Shown piece after piece: positions 1 through 8,679 of a stretch of DNA of 64,000 nt. Under the pieces are notes generated by a model, which was not told the origin of the DNA, ran no database searches, and worked only from the letters and a program-made list of their open reading frames with translations. The stretch lies in assembly GCF_020386615.1 (NCBI RefSeq), contig NZ_CP077769.1:4526001-4590000 (forward strand), given 5' to 3'. How positions within the stretch are numbered: the stretch's first letter is position 1; each line of letters starts with the position of its first letter. A program made the position numbers and the translations under genes. The stretch comes from Chitinophaga pendula (GTDB lineage Bacteria; Bacteroidota; Bacteroidia; Chitinophagales; Chitinophagaceae).

Positions 1-56
1 ATAAAAAGAACACGACCCTACACAATACCGGGTAATAATATTGCTGAGGGAATCAT

Positions 57-64
57 TAGATTTG
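57..64 (+). promoter_or_regulatory. Candidate -7 promoter element of argS
   Basis: TAGATTTG fits the Bacteroidota -7 consensus TAnnTTTG and ends 31 bases before the argS ATG. No TTG or TTTG lies at the expected 19-21 base spacing upstream, so only half of the promoter is supported. Confidence 0.3.
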
Positions 65-95
65 CAGTCTATTTTTTGTATTAATTGTTTTCAAC

Positions 96-2021
96 ATGAG
101 TGTGGTACAAACCATCAGAACTGCAGCTGTACAGGCTATCAAGGCGCTATACCAACAGGAAATGTCCATCCAGGATATTGCCATCAATTCTACCAAACCC
201 GAATTCGAAGGAGAATACACCATCGTCGTATTCGCCTTTACCCGCTTTAGCCGGCAAAAACCAGAAGAAACCGGCCAGCAGTTAGGTCAGTACCTGGTCA
301 CTCACTTCTCCGAACTCATCGCCGGTTTCAACGTCGTAAAAGGATTCCTGAACCTCCGCATCAACGACGCCTTCTGGAACAACTTCCTCCGGAAAGAATT
401 CACCAACCCGCAACCGGGCATCAAAGCCCCCAACGGCAAAAAGATCATGGTGGAATTCTCCTCCCCCAATACCAATAAACCACTGCACCTCGGCCACCTC
501 CGTAATAACTTCCTGGGATTCTCTATCTCCGAGATACTCAAAGCCAACGGAAACGAAGTGATCAAAACAAATCTCGTCAACGATAGAGGTATACACATCT
601 GTAAATCCATGCTGGCATGGCAACTCTATGCCCATGGAGATACCCCCGCCTCTACCGGCATCAAAGGCGATCACCTCGTCGGAGATTACTACGTCAAATT
701 CGAATCCATCCTCAAAGAACAGGCAGAACCCATCATCGCCAACGTGCTGGAAAACAACTTCCAGGACTTCGATGGCGCCGAACTGGAACGGATCGAAAAA
801 CTGGCCACCGCCCTGCATAAACCAGAAGTACAGCAGGACGAAGACAAAGAGGCCAAAATAATGGACGAGATCAAAGAACTGGCACGCAACAAAACCGAGA
901 TCATGCAGCAAGCCAGGATCATGCTCGAACAATGGGAAGCCGGCAACCCCGAAGTAAGAGCACTGTGGGCCACCATGAACAGTTGGGTATACCAGGGCTT
1001 CGACGAAACCTATCGCAAACTGGGCGTCAGCTTCGATAAAATGTACTACGAAAGCGATACCTACCTCCTCGGAAAAGAACTGGTGGAAAAAGGACTCCGG
1101 AAAGAAGTACTCTTCCGCAAAAACGATAACTCCGTATGGATAGACCTCACCGCCGATGGCCTCGATGAAAAACTCCTCCTCCGCGGTAACGGCACCTCCG
1201 TATACATGACCCAGGACCTGGGTACCTTCCGTATCAAATACGACGACTACCACATGGACCAAAGCATCGTAGTCGTTGCAGATGAACAGAACTACCACTT
1301 CAAAGTACTCAAACTTATCCTCGAAAAATTACAGGAACCCTGCGCCGATGGTATCTTCCACCTCAGCTATGGCATGGTGGAACTCCCACATGGCCGCATG
1401 AAAAGCCGGGAAGGTACCGTCGTGGATGCCGACGACATGGTTACCGAAATGGTCACTACCGCCGCCGAACATACCAAAGATTCCAATAAGCTGAAAGACT
1501 TCCCCGAAGAAGAACTACAGCAACTCTATAACATGATCGGCCTGGGTGCCATGAAGTTTTTCCTCCTCCGGGTAGATCCTAAAAAGAAAATGATCTTCAA
1601 CCCGGAAGAATCCATCGACCTGCATGGCTTTACAGGCCCGTTCATCCAGTATGCACACGCCCGTATCAAATCCATCCTCCGCGAAGCAGGCCCACAGCAA
1701 GGCATCGACAACTTCGTAGCCTCCTCACCGTTACTCCCGCTGGAAAAAGAACTGATCATACTCAACGAACAGTTCGGCACCATCCTCGAAGATGCACAGA
1801 AAGAAATGAGCCCGGCAGTAGTCGCCAACTACGCCTTCCAGCTCGCCCAGAAATTCAATAGCTTCTATGCGGAAAAAGTGGAAGGGAAATATACCTACTC
1901 CGTACTCGGAGCAGAATCTGAAGAAAAGAAGATATTGCGTATACAGCTGATCACCCTCACGGCCAGTACCATCGCTCAGGCGATGCAGCTACTGGGGATC
2001 GCCGTTCCCGAAAGGATGTAA
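96..2021 (+). CDS. argS: Arginyl-tRNA synthetase
   Basis: This class I aminoacyl-tRNA synthetase charges tRNA-Arg with arginine in the cytosol. The 641-residue protein has the N-terminal additional domain (about 1-110), the HIGH-type signature HLGH at 131-134 following SSPNTNKP, a catalytic core, a degenerate KMSKS loop MKSREG at about 435-440, and an alpha-helical DALR-type anticodon-binding domain ending the protein. A charged insertion at about 220-280 lengthens it relative to the E. coli enzyme (577 residues). The ATG at 96 gives the full additional domain. It is followed by a strong terminator, so it is probably transcribed alone. Codons end strongly in C, as for other + strand genes here. 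Confidence 0.97.
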   Translation: MSVVQTIRTAAVQAIKALYQQEMSIQDIAINSTKPEFEGEYTIVVFAFTRFSRQKPEETGQQLGQYLVTHFSELIAGFNVVKGFLNLRINDAFWNNFLRKEFTNPQPGIKAPNGKKIMVEFSSPNTNKPLHLGHLRNNFLGFSISEILKANGNEVIKTNLVNDRGIHICKSMLAWQLYAHGDTPASTGIKGDHLVGDYYVKFESILKEQAEPIIANVLENNFQDFDGAELERIEKLATALHKPEVQQDEDKEAKIMDEIKELARNKTEIMQQARIMLEQWEAGNPEVRALWATMNSWVYQGFDETYRKLGVSFDKMYYESDTYLLGKELVEKGLRKEVLFRKNDNSVWIDLTADGLDEKLLLRGNGTSVYMTQDLGTFRIKYDDYHMDQSIVVVADEQNYHFKVLKLILEKLQEPCADGIFHLSYGMVELPHGRMKSREGTVVDADDMVTEMVTTAAEHTKDSNKLKDFPEEELQQLYNMIGLGAMKFFLLRVDPKKKMIFNPEESIDLHGFTGPFIQYAHARIKSILREAGPQQGIDNFVASSPLLPLEKELIILNEQFGTILEDAQKEMSPAVVANYAFQLAQKFNSFYAEKVEGKYTYSVLGAESEEKKILRIQLITLTASTIAQAMQLLGIAVPERM

Positions 2022-2040
2022 AATATAACAACACATTACC

Positions 2041-2077
2041 TCCCCGCATCATCCTGTGATGGTGCGGGGATTTTTTT
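2041..2077 (+). terminator. Rho-independent terminator after argS
   Basis: A 13-bp stem (TCCCCGCATCATC pairing with GATGGTGCGGGGA, one wobble pair) with a four-base loop is followed by seven T on the + strand. It sits between convergent argS and the TPR gene. Confidence 0.9.
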
Positions 2078-2082
2078 GATGA

Positions 2083-2880
2083 CTATTGCAACGCACGCTC
2101 ACACCAGGACTGACCCAATGCCGTCTGCCCCATACCGATATACGACTTGCCTAACATATAGGCAGCAAAAGCATGCTCTGGCAAAATAGCCAGCAATTCC
2201 TGCCAATACCCCACCGCCGCCGTATAATCCCCTTGCTGATAACAGGCGTGCGCCAGCTGGAATAAGATAGCCGTATCACAGGGCTGTATCGCACATGCCT
2301 TCCGCAACTCCGCAATACCACCCGCCGTATCCCCAAGTTGCAACGAAGCCATCCCCAGGTACAGGTATACCTCGCTCACAGGGATCGCACCGTGCGCAAC
2401 CGCCAGTGTAAGCATCGCCACCGCAGCATCATACTGCCCCAGGTGAAAATAGCTCTTACCCGCCAGCAACCACAATGGCGGATTGCCGCCCGGCGCCGCC
2501 CGCTCGCAATAACCAGGCACCGCCGCATAATCACCAAGCGCATAACTGGCAGCAGCTAGTCCGCGGAAAACATCCGGCAATGGAGAAGAGCGTCGCAACA
2601 CCTGCTGGTAATGCTCCCGCGCAGCCGCCGGCTGATCTAGCAACAAATAAACATGCCCCAGCTCCAGGTGAGCCTCGTAAAAATCCTGCTGGCGCGCAAC
2701 CGCAGCCGCAAAACACCGGCGGGCCTCCTGTAAATGGCCTTCCCGCTTCAGGGCTAATCCCTCCTTGTAAAGTGTACGTGCTTTATCTCTCAGCGCAGGA
2801 GAAAAATAAGCGCTGACAGGGCCGATGGGCATTATACATCCCAATATCAGCCATAGTAGTAGGATACGGCAATAGGTCAT
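2083..2880 (-). CDS. Secreted tetratricopeptide-repeat protein
   Basis: A 265-residue protein with an N-terminal hydrophobic signal segment (about 5-24) ending near PVSAYF, then tandem TPR-like helix pairs over about 32-262. Repeats show the usual pattern, for example LGHVYLLLDQPAAAREHYQQ and LAHACYQQGDYTAAVGYWQE. TPRs bind partner proteins; no enzyme domain is visible. It is probably exported to the periplasm. The cytidine deaminase gene lies 127 bases upstream on the same strand, so co-transcription is possible but not shown. The specific function is unknown. Confidence 0.8.
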   Translation of the reverse strand: MTYCRILLLWLILGCIMPIGPVSAYFSPALRDKARTLYKEGLALKREGHLQEARRCFAAAVARQQDFYEAHLELGHVYLLLDQPAAAREHYQQVLRRSSPLPDVFRGLAAASYALGDYAAVPGYCERAAPGGNPPLWLLAGKSYFHLGQYDAAVAMLTLAVAHGAIPVSEVYLYLGMASLQLGDTAGGIAELRKACAIQPCDTAILFQLAHACYQQGDYTAAVGYWQELLAILPEHAFAAYMLGKSYIGMGQTALGQSWCERALQ

Positions 2881-3007
2881 AGGTGGTTATGGTTATCATC
2901 ACCATATGCCGGCCGCACATAATAATCGCAATTACCGCAGCAGGCGGATATGGTCCATCCAAAGATATAAAACGATCCCATACATCCGCCTGCCCCGTAT
3001 GTGCTAT

Positions 3008-3499
3008 TTATTCCATGTCTGATGCAGAAAACGACAAAGGCAACAGATCCGCCGCATTAGGTATCACATAGATGGCGCCTTCCTGCCCACTCAGGATCAA
3101 CCGTATAGGACTGGACTGCCGCGCCTGCTGCTCCGCCAGCGACTGCCGGCAAATGCCACAGGGCGAAATAGGCCGCCCACTCGCGCCCTCCACATTGTGA
3201 TTATGATAACTGATAGCAATCACCGATACCGGCACCCCTGGATACAACGAAGCAGCAGCCGATAACCCTACCCGCTCCGCACAAATACCCGCCGGGTAAG
3301 AAGCATTCTCCTGGTTCGTTCCATTCACCAACTCCCCATTGGCCAACTGTAATATCGCCCCCACATGAAACCGGGAATAAGGAGCATACGCCTGCGACGT
3401 CACCGCCCGGGCCTTCGTCAGCAAAGCAGCATCATCCGCCGGCAGCATCGTTATATCATCATAACTGTCTATTTCAAATACTTGCTGCAGTTTTTTCAT
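3008..3499 (-). CDS. cdd: Cytidine deaminase
   Basis: Deaminates cytidine and deoxycytidine to uridine and deoxyuridine in pyrimidine salvage. The 163-residue protein has the zinc site of the homotetrameric CDA family: C73 with the proton-shuttling E75 in GICAERVGL, and C114 and C117 in PCGICRQ. The substrate-contact segment NQENASYPAG precedes the first motif. Length is somewhat above the compact family (about 130), due to an N-terminal extension of about 25 residues. A terminator between this gene and lepB upstream indicates a separate transcript. Confidence 0.93.
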   Translation of the reverse strand: MKKLQQVFEIDSYDDITMLPADDAALLTKARAVTSQAYAPYSRFHVGAILQLANGELVNGTNQENASYPAGICAERVGLSAAASLYPGVPVSVIAISYHNHNVEGASGRPISPCGICRQSLAEQQARQSSPIRLILSGQEGAIYVIPNAADLLPLSFSASDME

Positions 3500-3516
3500 A
3501 TTACCAGATTAAAAAA

Positions 3517-3543
3517 CCCTCCGGGATTTGACCCCCGGAGGGT
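3517..3543 (-). terminator. Terminator after lepB
   Basis: A 10-bp perfect stem (ACCCTCCGGG / CCCGGAGGGT) that on the - strand runs straight into a T tract. It lies downstream of lepB and upstream of the cytidine deaminase start. Confidence 0.85.
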
Positions 3544-3576
3544 ATAATAAATAAATTAAAGTCCGAAAATATCTCC

Positions 3577-4758
3577 CTACTTGATCGTACGGAACAAACG
3601 GCTCCACCGGATACTACCCTTGCCATAACTCATCCAGATCAACCAGGCCTTACCCACCACATGATCCTCCGGTACAAATCCCCAATACCGCGAATCCAGC
3701 GAATTATGACGATTGTCACCCATCATCCAGTAATAGTTCATCTTAAAGGTATAATTATCCGTCGTCTGGCCATTAATGATGAACTGGCCATTCTTCTGCT
3801 CCAGCGTATTACCTTCATACACCCGGATCACACGGTCGTAAATAGCAATATTACTTTCGTCCAACTTCACAGTAGCACCCTTCTTCGGAATATACAACGG
3901 CCCGAAATTATCCTGGCTCCATTTGTGATGCAGCGTGTCAAAAGGAAATACATTAGGATCTGCATTATCCTCATCCACATAAGACTCCACACGCTTCACC
4001 ACCGGGAATGTCTTCAACACCGCCGCATCAGACTGCGTAAGGTTATATTTGAACAACCCGTCAGGATACGTCTGGTCAGGATTAGGCGTGATATCCAACT
4101 CATCCAGCCTGGAAGGATTCAACGGATCCCCATTCGTCTGCACCCAATACTTACGCTCACTAGCTGGTGGTATCGGCGCCTGCGCACCATTCACATACAC
4201 CACGCCGTTCTTGATACTCAAAGTATCACCAGCTTCCGCCAGGCAACGTTTGATATAATTCTCCCGCTTATCCACCGGACGGGAAGTAATATGATATTGA
4301 CTCCATACCGCATCACGGCCAAAAGCACGTACCAGCCCGTAATAACTCTGCTCCTGCTGCTCCAGCGCTACCGTATCTCCCTCCGGGAAATTAAATACCA
4401 CTACATCATTACGTTTGATATCAGAAAAACCGGGAAGCCGCTTGTAAGGCCACTTTACCGCTTCAGAATAAGCTTTGGAATACTGTGTAAATGGTAAAGT
4501 ATGATGCGTAAAAGGCACTGCCAAAGGCGTCATCGGAATGCGGGGACCATAACTGACCTTGCTCACAAACAGAAAATCATTCACCAATAAGGTCTTTTCC
4601 ATAGATGGAGTAGGGATCGTATACGCCTCAAAGATAAAGGTACGGATCAACGTAGCCGCAATAATCGCAAATACCGCCGCGTCCAGCCACTCCCTCAACG
4701 CTGATTTCTTCTTCTTCGGTTGTCCGTCTTTATTTCTTTTCCAGAATGCCAGATTCAT
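3577..4758 (-). CDS. lepB: Signal peptidase I
   Basis: Membrane-bound serine protease that removes signal peptides from exported proteins. The 393-residue protein has a basic N-terminus, one membrane segment at about 27-45, the nucleophile S52 in PTPSMEKT, a catalytic lysine (about K170) in ENYIKRCLAEAGD, and the box E signature GDNRHNSLDSRYWG near residue 347. It is longer than E. coli LepB (324) because of insertions in the periplasmic domain at about 60-155 and 200-290; a long form is common in Bacteroidota. A possible -7 element TATATTTG lies at 4786-4793 on the - strand, without a matching -33 box. Confidence 0.95.
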   Translation of the reverse strand: MNLAFWKRNKDGQPKKKKSALREWLDAAVFAIIAATLIRTFIFEAYTIPTPSMEKTLLVNDFLFVSKVSYGPRIPMTPLAVPFTHHTLPFTQYSKAYSEAVKWPYKRLPGFSDIKRNDVVVFNFPEGDTVALEQQEQSYYGLVRAFGRDAVWSQYHITSRPVDKRENYIKRCLAEAGDTLSIKNGVVYVNGAQAPIPPASERKYWVQTNGDPLNPSRLDELDITPNPDQTYPDGLFKYNLTQSDAAVLKTFPVVKRVESYVDEDNADPNVFPFDTLHHKWSQDNFGPLYIPKKGATVKLDESNIAIYDRVIRVYEGNTLEQKNGQFIINGQTTDNYTFKMNYYWMMGDNRHNSLDSRYWGFVPEDHVVGKAWLIWMSYGKGSIRWSRLFRTIK

Positions 4759-4785
4759 AAGTCTTTAATAGATATTTAAAAAGAA

Positions 4786-4793
4786 CAAATATA
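4786..4793 (-). promoter_or_regulatory. Candidate -7 promoter element of lepB
   Basis: On the - strand this reads TATATTTG, matching TAnnTTTG, 28 bases before the lepB start. No -33 TTG is correctly spaced, so support is partial. Confidence 0.3.
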
Positions 4794-4875
4794 ACATTAT
4801 GTAACAACCGTCCTAGTACCGGTCATCAAAGTTTTCTTAAAATATGGTTAAATCAACCGGCATATCAGACACCTC

Positions 4876-5532
4876 TCACCCAGCCAATATCTCCTGAAGA
4901 ATAGGACTGATCGCCTCCGCCCGGTCTAATACCATAAAATGACCGCCATCGGCAATTGTATAGGTCGGCTGTACAAAACGAAGTGGAAAAGTCAGATCCT
5001 TCGCCCCATGAATATGCACTATCGGCGCCGCTACCTCCTCCTGCTGCCAGTGCAACACCGTATTAACAGACCAACGAAGATCATCAAAACTACGGTCACG
5101 TAGGTACTCTTTTAGCAACGCCTTCTCCTCCTTCCCCTTCACATTCAGAAAATGCTGCACCACCAGGTGCCGGTGCCGGTATAATACCAGGTCAGGCAAA
5201 TGATGCAGCTTCAACTGACGCGCCCAGTTAAAGTATGGCGGCTTCTCCTTCGTATGTTTGATACTGCTGATCAACACGATCTTGCTGACAGGCCGCAAAC
5301 GCGCAATCTCCTGGCTCATGATCCCGCCAAATGAAAGCCCCAGCATCGTTACATCCGTATGGGCAGGATCAATACCCGCTGCCATACGACGCGCATAATC
5401 AACGATCGGCTCCTCCGTCCTCGGCTTCAGCCAAGGTAAAAAATGCACCGTATACCCCGGAGGAAATACCAGCCGGCTGAACATCCGCTCATCCGCACCG
5501 AGACCGCTGATCATATACAGGTGTCGTTGCAT
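4876..5532 (-). CDS. Alpha/beta hydrolase
   Basis: A 218-residue alpha/beta-hydrolase fold protein. The nucleophile elbow is GLSFGG with S67. The acid is probably the Asp in HIHGAKDLTFP and the base the His in ADGGHFMVLDRA near the C-terminus. An oxyanion segment SGLGADERMF lies near the N-terminus. No signal peptide, so it is cytosolic; the substrate cannot be named. It starts 12 bases after the response regulator gene and is almost certainly co-transcribed with it. Confidence 0.85.
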   Translation of the reverse strand: MQRHLYMISGLGADERMFSRLVFPPGYTVHFLPWLKPRTEEPIVDYARRMAAGIDPAHTDVTMLGLSFGGIMSQEIARLRPVSKIVLISSIKHTKEKPPYFNWARQLKLHHLPDLVLYRHRHLVVQHFLNVKGKEEKALLKEYLRDRSFDDLRWSVNTVLHWQQEEVAAPIVHIHGAKDLTFPLRFVQPTYTIADGGHFMVLDRAEAISPILQEILAG

Positions 5533-5544
5533 ACAAAAGGTACT

Positions 5545-6729
5545 TTATGGATTTACTTTTTTCCGCTCCCGGCTGGGGGTCACATAATCCTCCACATCCT
5601 CCGCAGTGATCGTCTTACCGGACAATATCACCAACCGCTCCACCACATTACGCAACTCCCGGATATTACCCGACCAGTCATGCTGCTGCAAAGCCTTCAT
5701 TCCGTCCTTATCCACCCCCTTCTTCGCAATACCATACTCGTTGCACACATTCACCAGAAAATGCTCTACCAACGCGGGAATATCCTCTCGGCGATCATTT
5801 AACGAGGGTACGTGTATCAATATCACACTCAACCGGTGATACAGGTCAAGACGGAAATTTTTGTCCTCTACTTCTTTTAACAGGTCCTTGTTCGTAGCCG
5901 CCACCACGCGCACATCCACACCAATCTCCTTATCACCGCCCACACGCGTGATCTTACCCTCCTGCAAAGCCCGTAACACCTTCGCCTGCGCACTGAGGCT
6001 CATATCCCCGATCTCATCGAGAAACAGGGTACCGCCACTCGCCTGCTCGAACTTGCCGATACGCTGCTTCACCGCAGACGTAAAAGAACCTTTCTCATGA
6101 CCAAATAACTCACTCTCGATCAATTCACTGGGAATAGCCGCACAGTTCACCTCTACCATCGGGCCCGTTGCACGATTGCTGCGCTCATGCAGCCAACGCG
6201 CCACCAATTCCTTACCTACCCCGTTCTCACCCGTGATCAACACACGCGCATCAGTAGGCGCCACCTTCTCGATCGTCTCCTTGATCTTAACAATAGGCCC
6301 CGATTCACCGATCATCTCCAACGCCTTACTTACCTTACGACGCAAGGTCTTCGTCTCCGCTACCAACGTAGTCTTATCCATCGCATTACGCAGCGTTATC
6401 AACAACCGGTTCAGATCCGGTGGCTTGGAAATATAATCATAAGCCCCCTTCTTCACCGCCTCTACAGCTGTATCTATATTGCCATGACCCGACACCATGA
6501 TGATAGGAATATCAGGGTTCGCCTCCTTCGCCTTCTCCAAAAACTCAAGTCCGTCCATCTTCGGCATCTTAATATCACAAAGGATCGCATCATATTGCTT
6601 CTCCTTGAACATACGGAACCCCTCCGCGCCGTCTGCTGCCTCCTCTACTTTATATCCTTCATAGCTCAGGATCTCAGACAACGTCTTGCGGATACTTTTC
6701 TCATCATCTATTATTAGAATGTTGGCCAT
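5545..6729 (-). CDS. Sigma-54 type response regulator without HTH
   Basis: A 394-residue NtrC-like regulator. Receiver domain 1-120 has the phospho-acceptor D52 (ILCDIKMPKMDG) and the acidic pocket IIDDE. The AAA+ domain at about 140-375 has Walker A GENGVGKE (167-174), Walker B LFLDEIGD (235-242) and the R-finger segment. The sigma-54 contact loop reads GSFTSA (214-219) instead of the classical GAFTGA. The protein ends at TPSRERKKVNP, soon after the AAA+ lid, so the usual Fis-type DNA-binding helix-turn-helix is missing. No histidine kinase is next to it. A lone -7 like element (TAATTTTG) lies at 6804-6811. Confidence 0.9.
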   Translation of the reverse strand: MANILIIDDEKSIRKTLSEILSYEGYKVEEAADGAEGFRMFKEKQYDAILCDIKMPKMDGLEFLEKAKEANPDIPIIMVSGHGNIDTAVEAVKKGAYDYISKPPDLNRLLITLRNAMDKTTLVAETKTLRRKVSKALEMIGESGPIVKIKETIEKVAPTDARVLITGENGVGKELVARWLHERSNRATGPMVEVNCAAIPSELIESELFGHEKGSFTSAVKQRIGKFEQASGGTLFLDEIGDMSLSAQAKVLRALQEGKITRVGGDKEIGVDVRVVAATNKDLLKEVEDKNFRLDLYHRLSVILIHVPSLNDRREDIPALVEHFLVNVCNEYGIAKKGVDKDGMKALQQHDWSGNIRELRNVVERLVILSGKTITAEDVEDYVTPSRERKKVNP

Positions 6730-6934
6730 ATGTGGTTTTAAGTGTTAGAATAATTCCGGTCCCGGGCGCTGCCTTCATACACACCCTGCCGGCAAAACAG
6801 GGCCAAAATTAAAGAAACTATCAGGAATGCACACGCCGACGCCCAAATTTGCTGCATTGTTAAAACAGTGTTAAAGTAACACCTTCAGATATGCACTTCC
6901 CGCTATCTGCCATCTTAAGATAAACCTTTTTTCC

Positions 6935-7783
6935 ATGACTACTACTGCCTTCATCCTCGGTAGCCTCATGGCTACCTTGTTATCCTGCCGGCAACCTGCG
7001 ACGTCCAACAATACCTCCCCGGCCATATCCGCCTCCACAACAGCAGCTACCTCCCATCCGCCCGCTAATGTGGCCGCCATTCCCGCACCTCCCGGTTATC
7101 AACGCCCCCAAGGCAACGAATTCACCGGCTGGCTCCGCAAACTGCCGCTAAAAACAAATAATACCGTCTATCTGTTCAACGGCCATCCCAAACGGAACCA
7201 AACCGCCCAATTCGCCGTACTCGATATCTCCGTCGGCAATAAAGACCTCCAGCAATGCGCCGATGCCGTCATCCGTCTGCGGGCCGAATTCCTCTATCAA
7301 CAGGGCGCTATCGACCGCATCGCCTTCCACGCCACCGATGGCACCTTGCTCGACTACAAAAGCTGGACAAAAGGCTACCGCTTTAAACTACACAACAACC
7401 GCCTCTCCAAAGTGATGATGGCCACTCCCGCCGACAACCGCGCCTCCTTCCTCAACTACCTGGAAACCGTCTTCAGCTTCGCAGGCACCCAATCACTGGC
7501 CCGGGACCTTTCCCGCATCACCGGCCTACAGCACATCCAACCGGGCGATGTCTTCATCAAAGGGGGAACCCCCGGCCATGCCGTCATCGTCATGGACGTC
7601 GCCACCGATAAAAATGGCCATAAAGCATTCCTCCTCGCCCAAAGCTATATGCCCGCCCAGGATATCCACATCCTCCGCAATCCCAACGATCCTGCCCTAT
7701 CCCCCTGGTACACCGCCCCCAACAGCGAAATACTCTATACTCCCGAATGGACCTTCTACTCCAACCAACTCGCCCGGTTCTAA
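6935..7783 (+). CDS. DUF4846 family lipoprotein
   Basis: A 282-residue protein with a short signal sequence and lipobox (LMATLLSC, Cys about 19), a low-complexity Ser/Thr/Ala linker to about 50, then a domain I recognise as DUF4846: GNEFTGWLRKLPLK, VYLFNGHPK, CADAVIRLRAEFLY and a C-terminal GDVFIKGGTPGHAVIVMDVA segment. The family's function is unknown; the last segment is reminiscent of a cysteine-peptidase-like fold, but I see no clear catalytic set. Likely anchored in the periplasm. Its stop overlaps that of the convergent next gene by four bases. Confidence 0.8.
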   Translation: MTTTAFILGSLMATLLSCRQPATSNNTSPAISASTTAATSHPPANVAAIPAPPGYQRPQGNEFTGWLRKLPLKTNNTVYLFNGHPKRNQTAQFAVLDISVGNKDLQQCADAVIRLRAEFLYQQGAIDRIAFHATDGTLLDYKSWTKGYRFKLHNNRLSKVMMATPADNRASFLNYLETVFSFAGTQSLARDLSRITGLQHIQPGDVFIKGGTPGHAVIVMDVATDKNGHKAFLLAQSYMPAQDIHILRNPNDPALSPWYTAPNSEILYTPEWTFYSNQLARF

Positions 7784-8505
7784 AAAGTAGCGGCAAATAC
7801 ATAATCCGGCCAGTCCTCAGGCTTTAACGATACCCGGATGCTCTTCGCCAGTATCTTACCGTCTACAGTCAACTTCTCCTTCGGCTTCGCAGTGCCGATA
7901 CCCACATTACCCCCACCAGTAACCATCAGCACATTACCCGGAGAACCCAGGTTCAACCCAATCATATTGTTCGATCCGTTTTTATTAGATTCCAATACCA
8001 GGTATCCCTCGTTACTCCCCCTGATCCGACCACCGGTAGTACCGCCAAATGCTGTCCAATCATCCCAGGAATTACCCAATACAGCCGCCAACCGGATACC
8101 CGTCGTCAAACTTACACTGGACACATGCAGTCCCGCCTCCGGCACTGTCGTTCCAATACCTACCATACCATTCTGATCAATTCGCATCCCCTCCTTCAGG
8201 GATGTCTCTGACCTTACATTAAACTTTAATGCACTGGCCCTACCCGCAGCTGCTACCCGCTCACTCTCAATACGCCCCGTCTCCGTACCCGCCATATCAA
8301 ACCGGATACCTCCAGCTGGCGCCAATACGTCATTGCTATTGCTGATCAATATATAGGCTGCCCCGCTATTGGCTACCTCCAGCTTCTCCCGGGGACTTGT
8401 CGTGCCAATACCCGCATGGCCGGTGGCCTCTAACTTATTCTGGGCTTTTATAGGATGGGAAATAGCCAGCAGGCTGAGCGAAAAGATGATATAGTACTTG
8501 TACAT
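7780..8505 (-). CDS. Secreted tail-fibre-like repeat protein
   Basis: A 241-residue protein from the internal ATG at 8505, which gives the signal peptide MYKYYIIFSLSLLAIS; the ORF runs open to 8541 but that extension is not needed. The mature part has repeated VGIGTxxPxxKLxV-type segments (AGIGTTSPREKLEV, VGIGTTVPEAGLHV, VGIGTAKPKEKLTV) typical of Bacteroidota surface proteins annotated as tail-fibre domain proteins. It stops at PEDWPDYVFAATF. In relatives as I remember them, DWPDYVF is followed by a longer tail, so the C-terminus may be lost. No phage genes are nearby. A -7 like TAAATTTG lies at 8587-8594 on the - strand. Confidence 0.7.
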   Translation of the reverse strand: MYKYYIIFSLSLLAISHPIKAQNKLEATGHAGIGTTSPREKLEVANSGAAYILISNSNDVLAPAGGIRFDMAGTETGRIESERVAAAGRASALKFNVRSETSLKEGMRIDQNGMVGIGTTVPEAGLHVSSVSLTTGIRLAAVLGNSWDDWTAFGGTTGGRIRGSNEGYLVLESNKNGSNNMIGLNLGSPGNVLMVTGGGNVGIGTAKPKEKLTVDGKILAKSIRVSLKPEDWPDYVFAATF

Positions 8506-8679
8506 AGGTGATAAGTTATTGGGGGTAATAAACAGCAACAAAATAAATCAACTACGGCAAAGCCACCGCCGCCATTTATACACACCCAAATTTATTTAGG
8601 AATAGTCTACCAATTTTACAGGCTTTATACGTAATTTCATATACAATCGGCATCCAAAAACCTGTAATCAGGTAGGCAC

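Noticed and set aside
282..1298. 338-codon open frame on the - strand inside argS
   Set aside because: It is the complement of a clear ArgS coding region; its product is Phe/Val/Gly-rich with no family similarity and results from the strong C bias at third positions.
3661..4497. 278-codon open frame on the + strand over lepB
   Set aside because: Antisense to well-supported signal peptidase motifs; composition is Arg/Ile/His-rich and shows no domain.
7780..8505. Prophage remnant suggested by the tail-fibre-like protein
   Set aside because: The protein has a signal peptide and no phage structural, lysis or integrase gene is nearby; this repeat type is common in Bacteroidota surface proteins.
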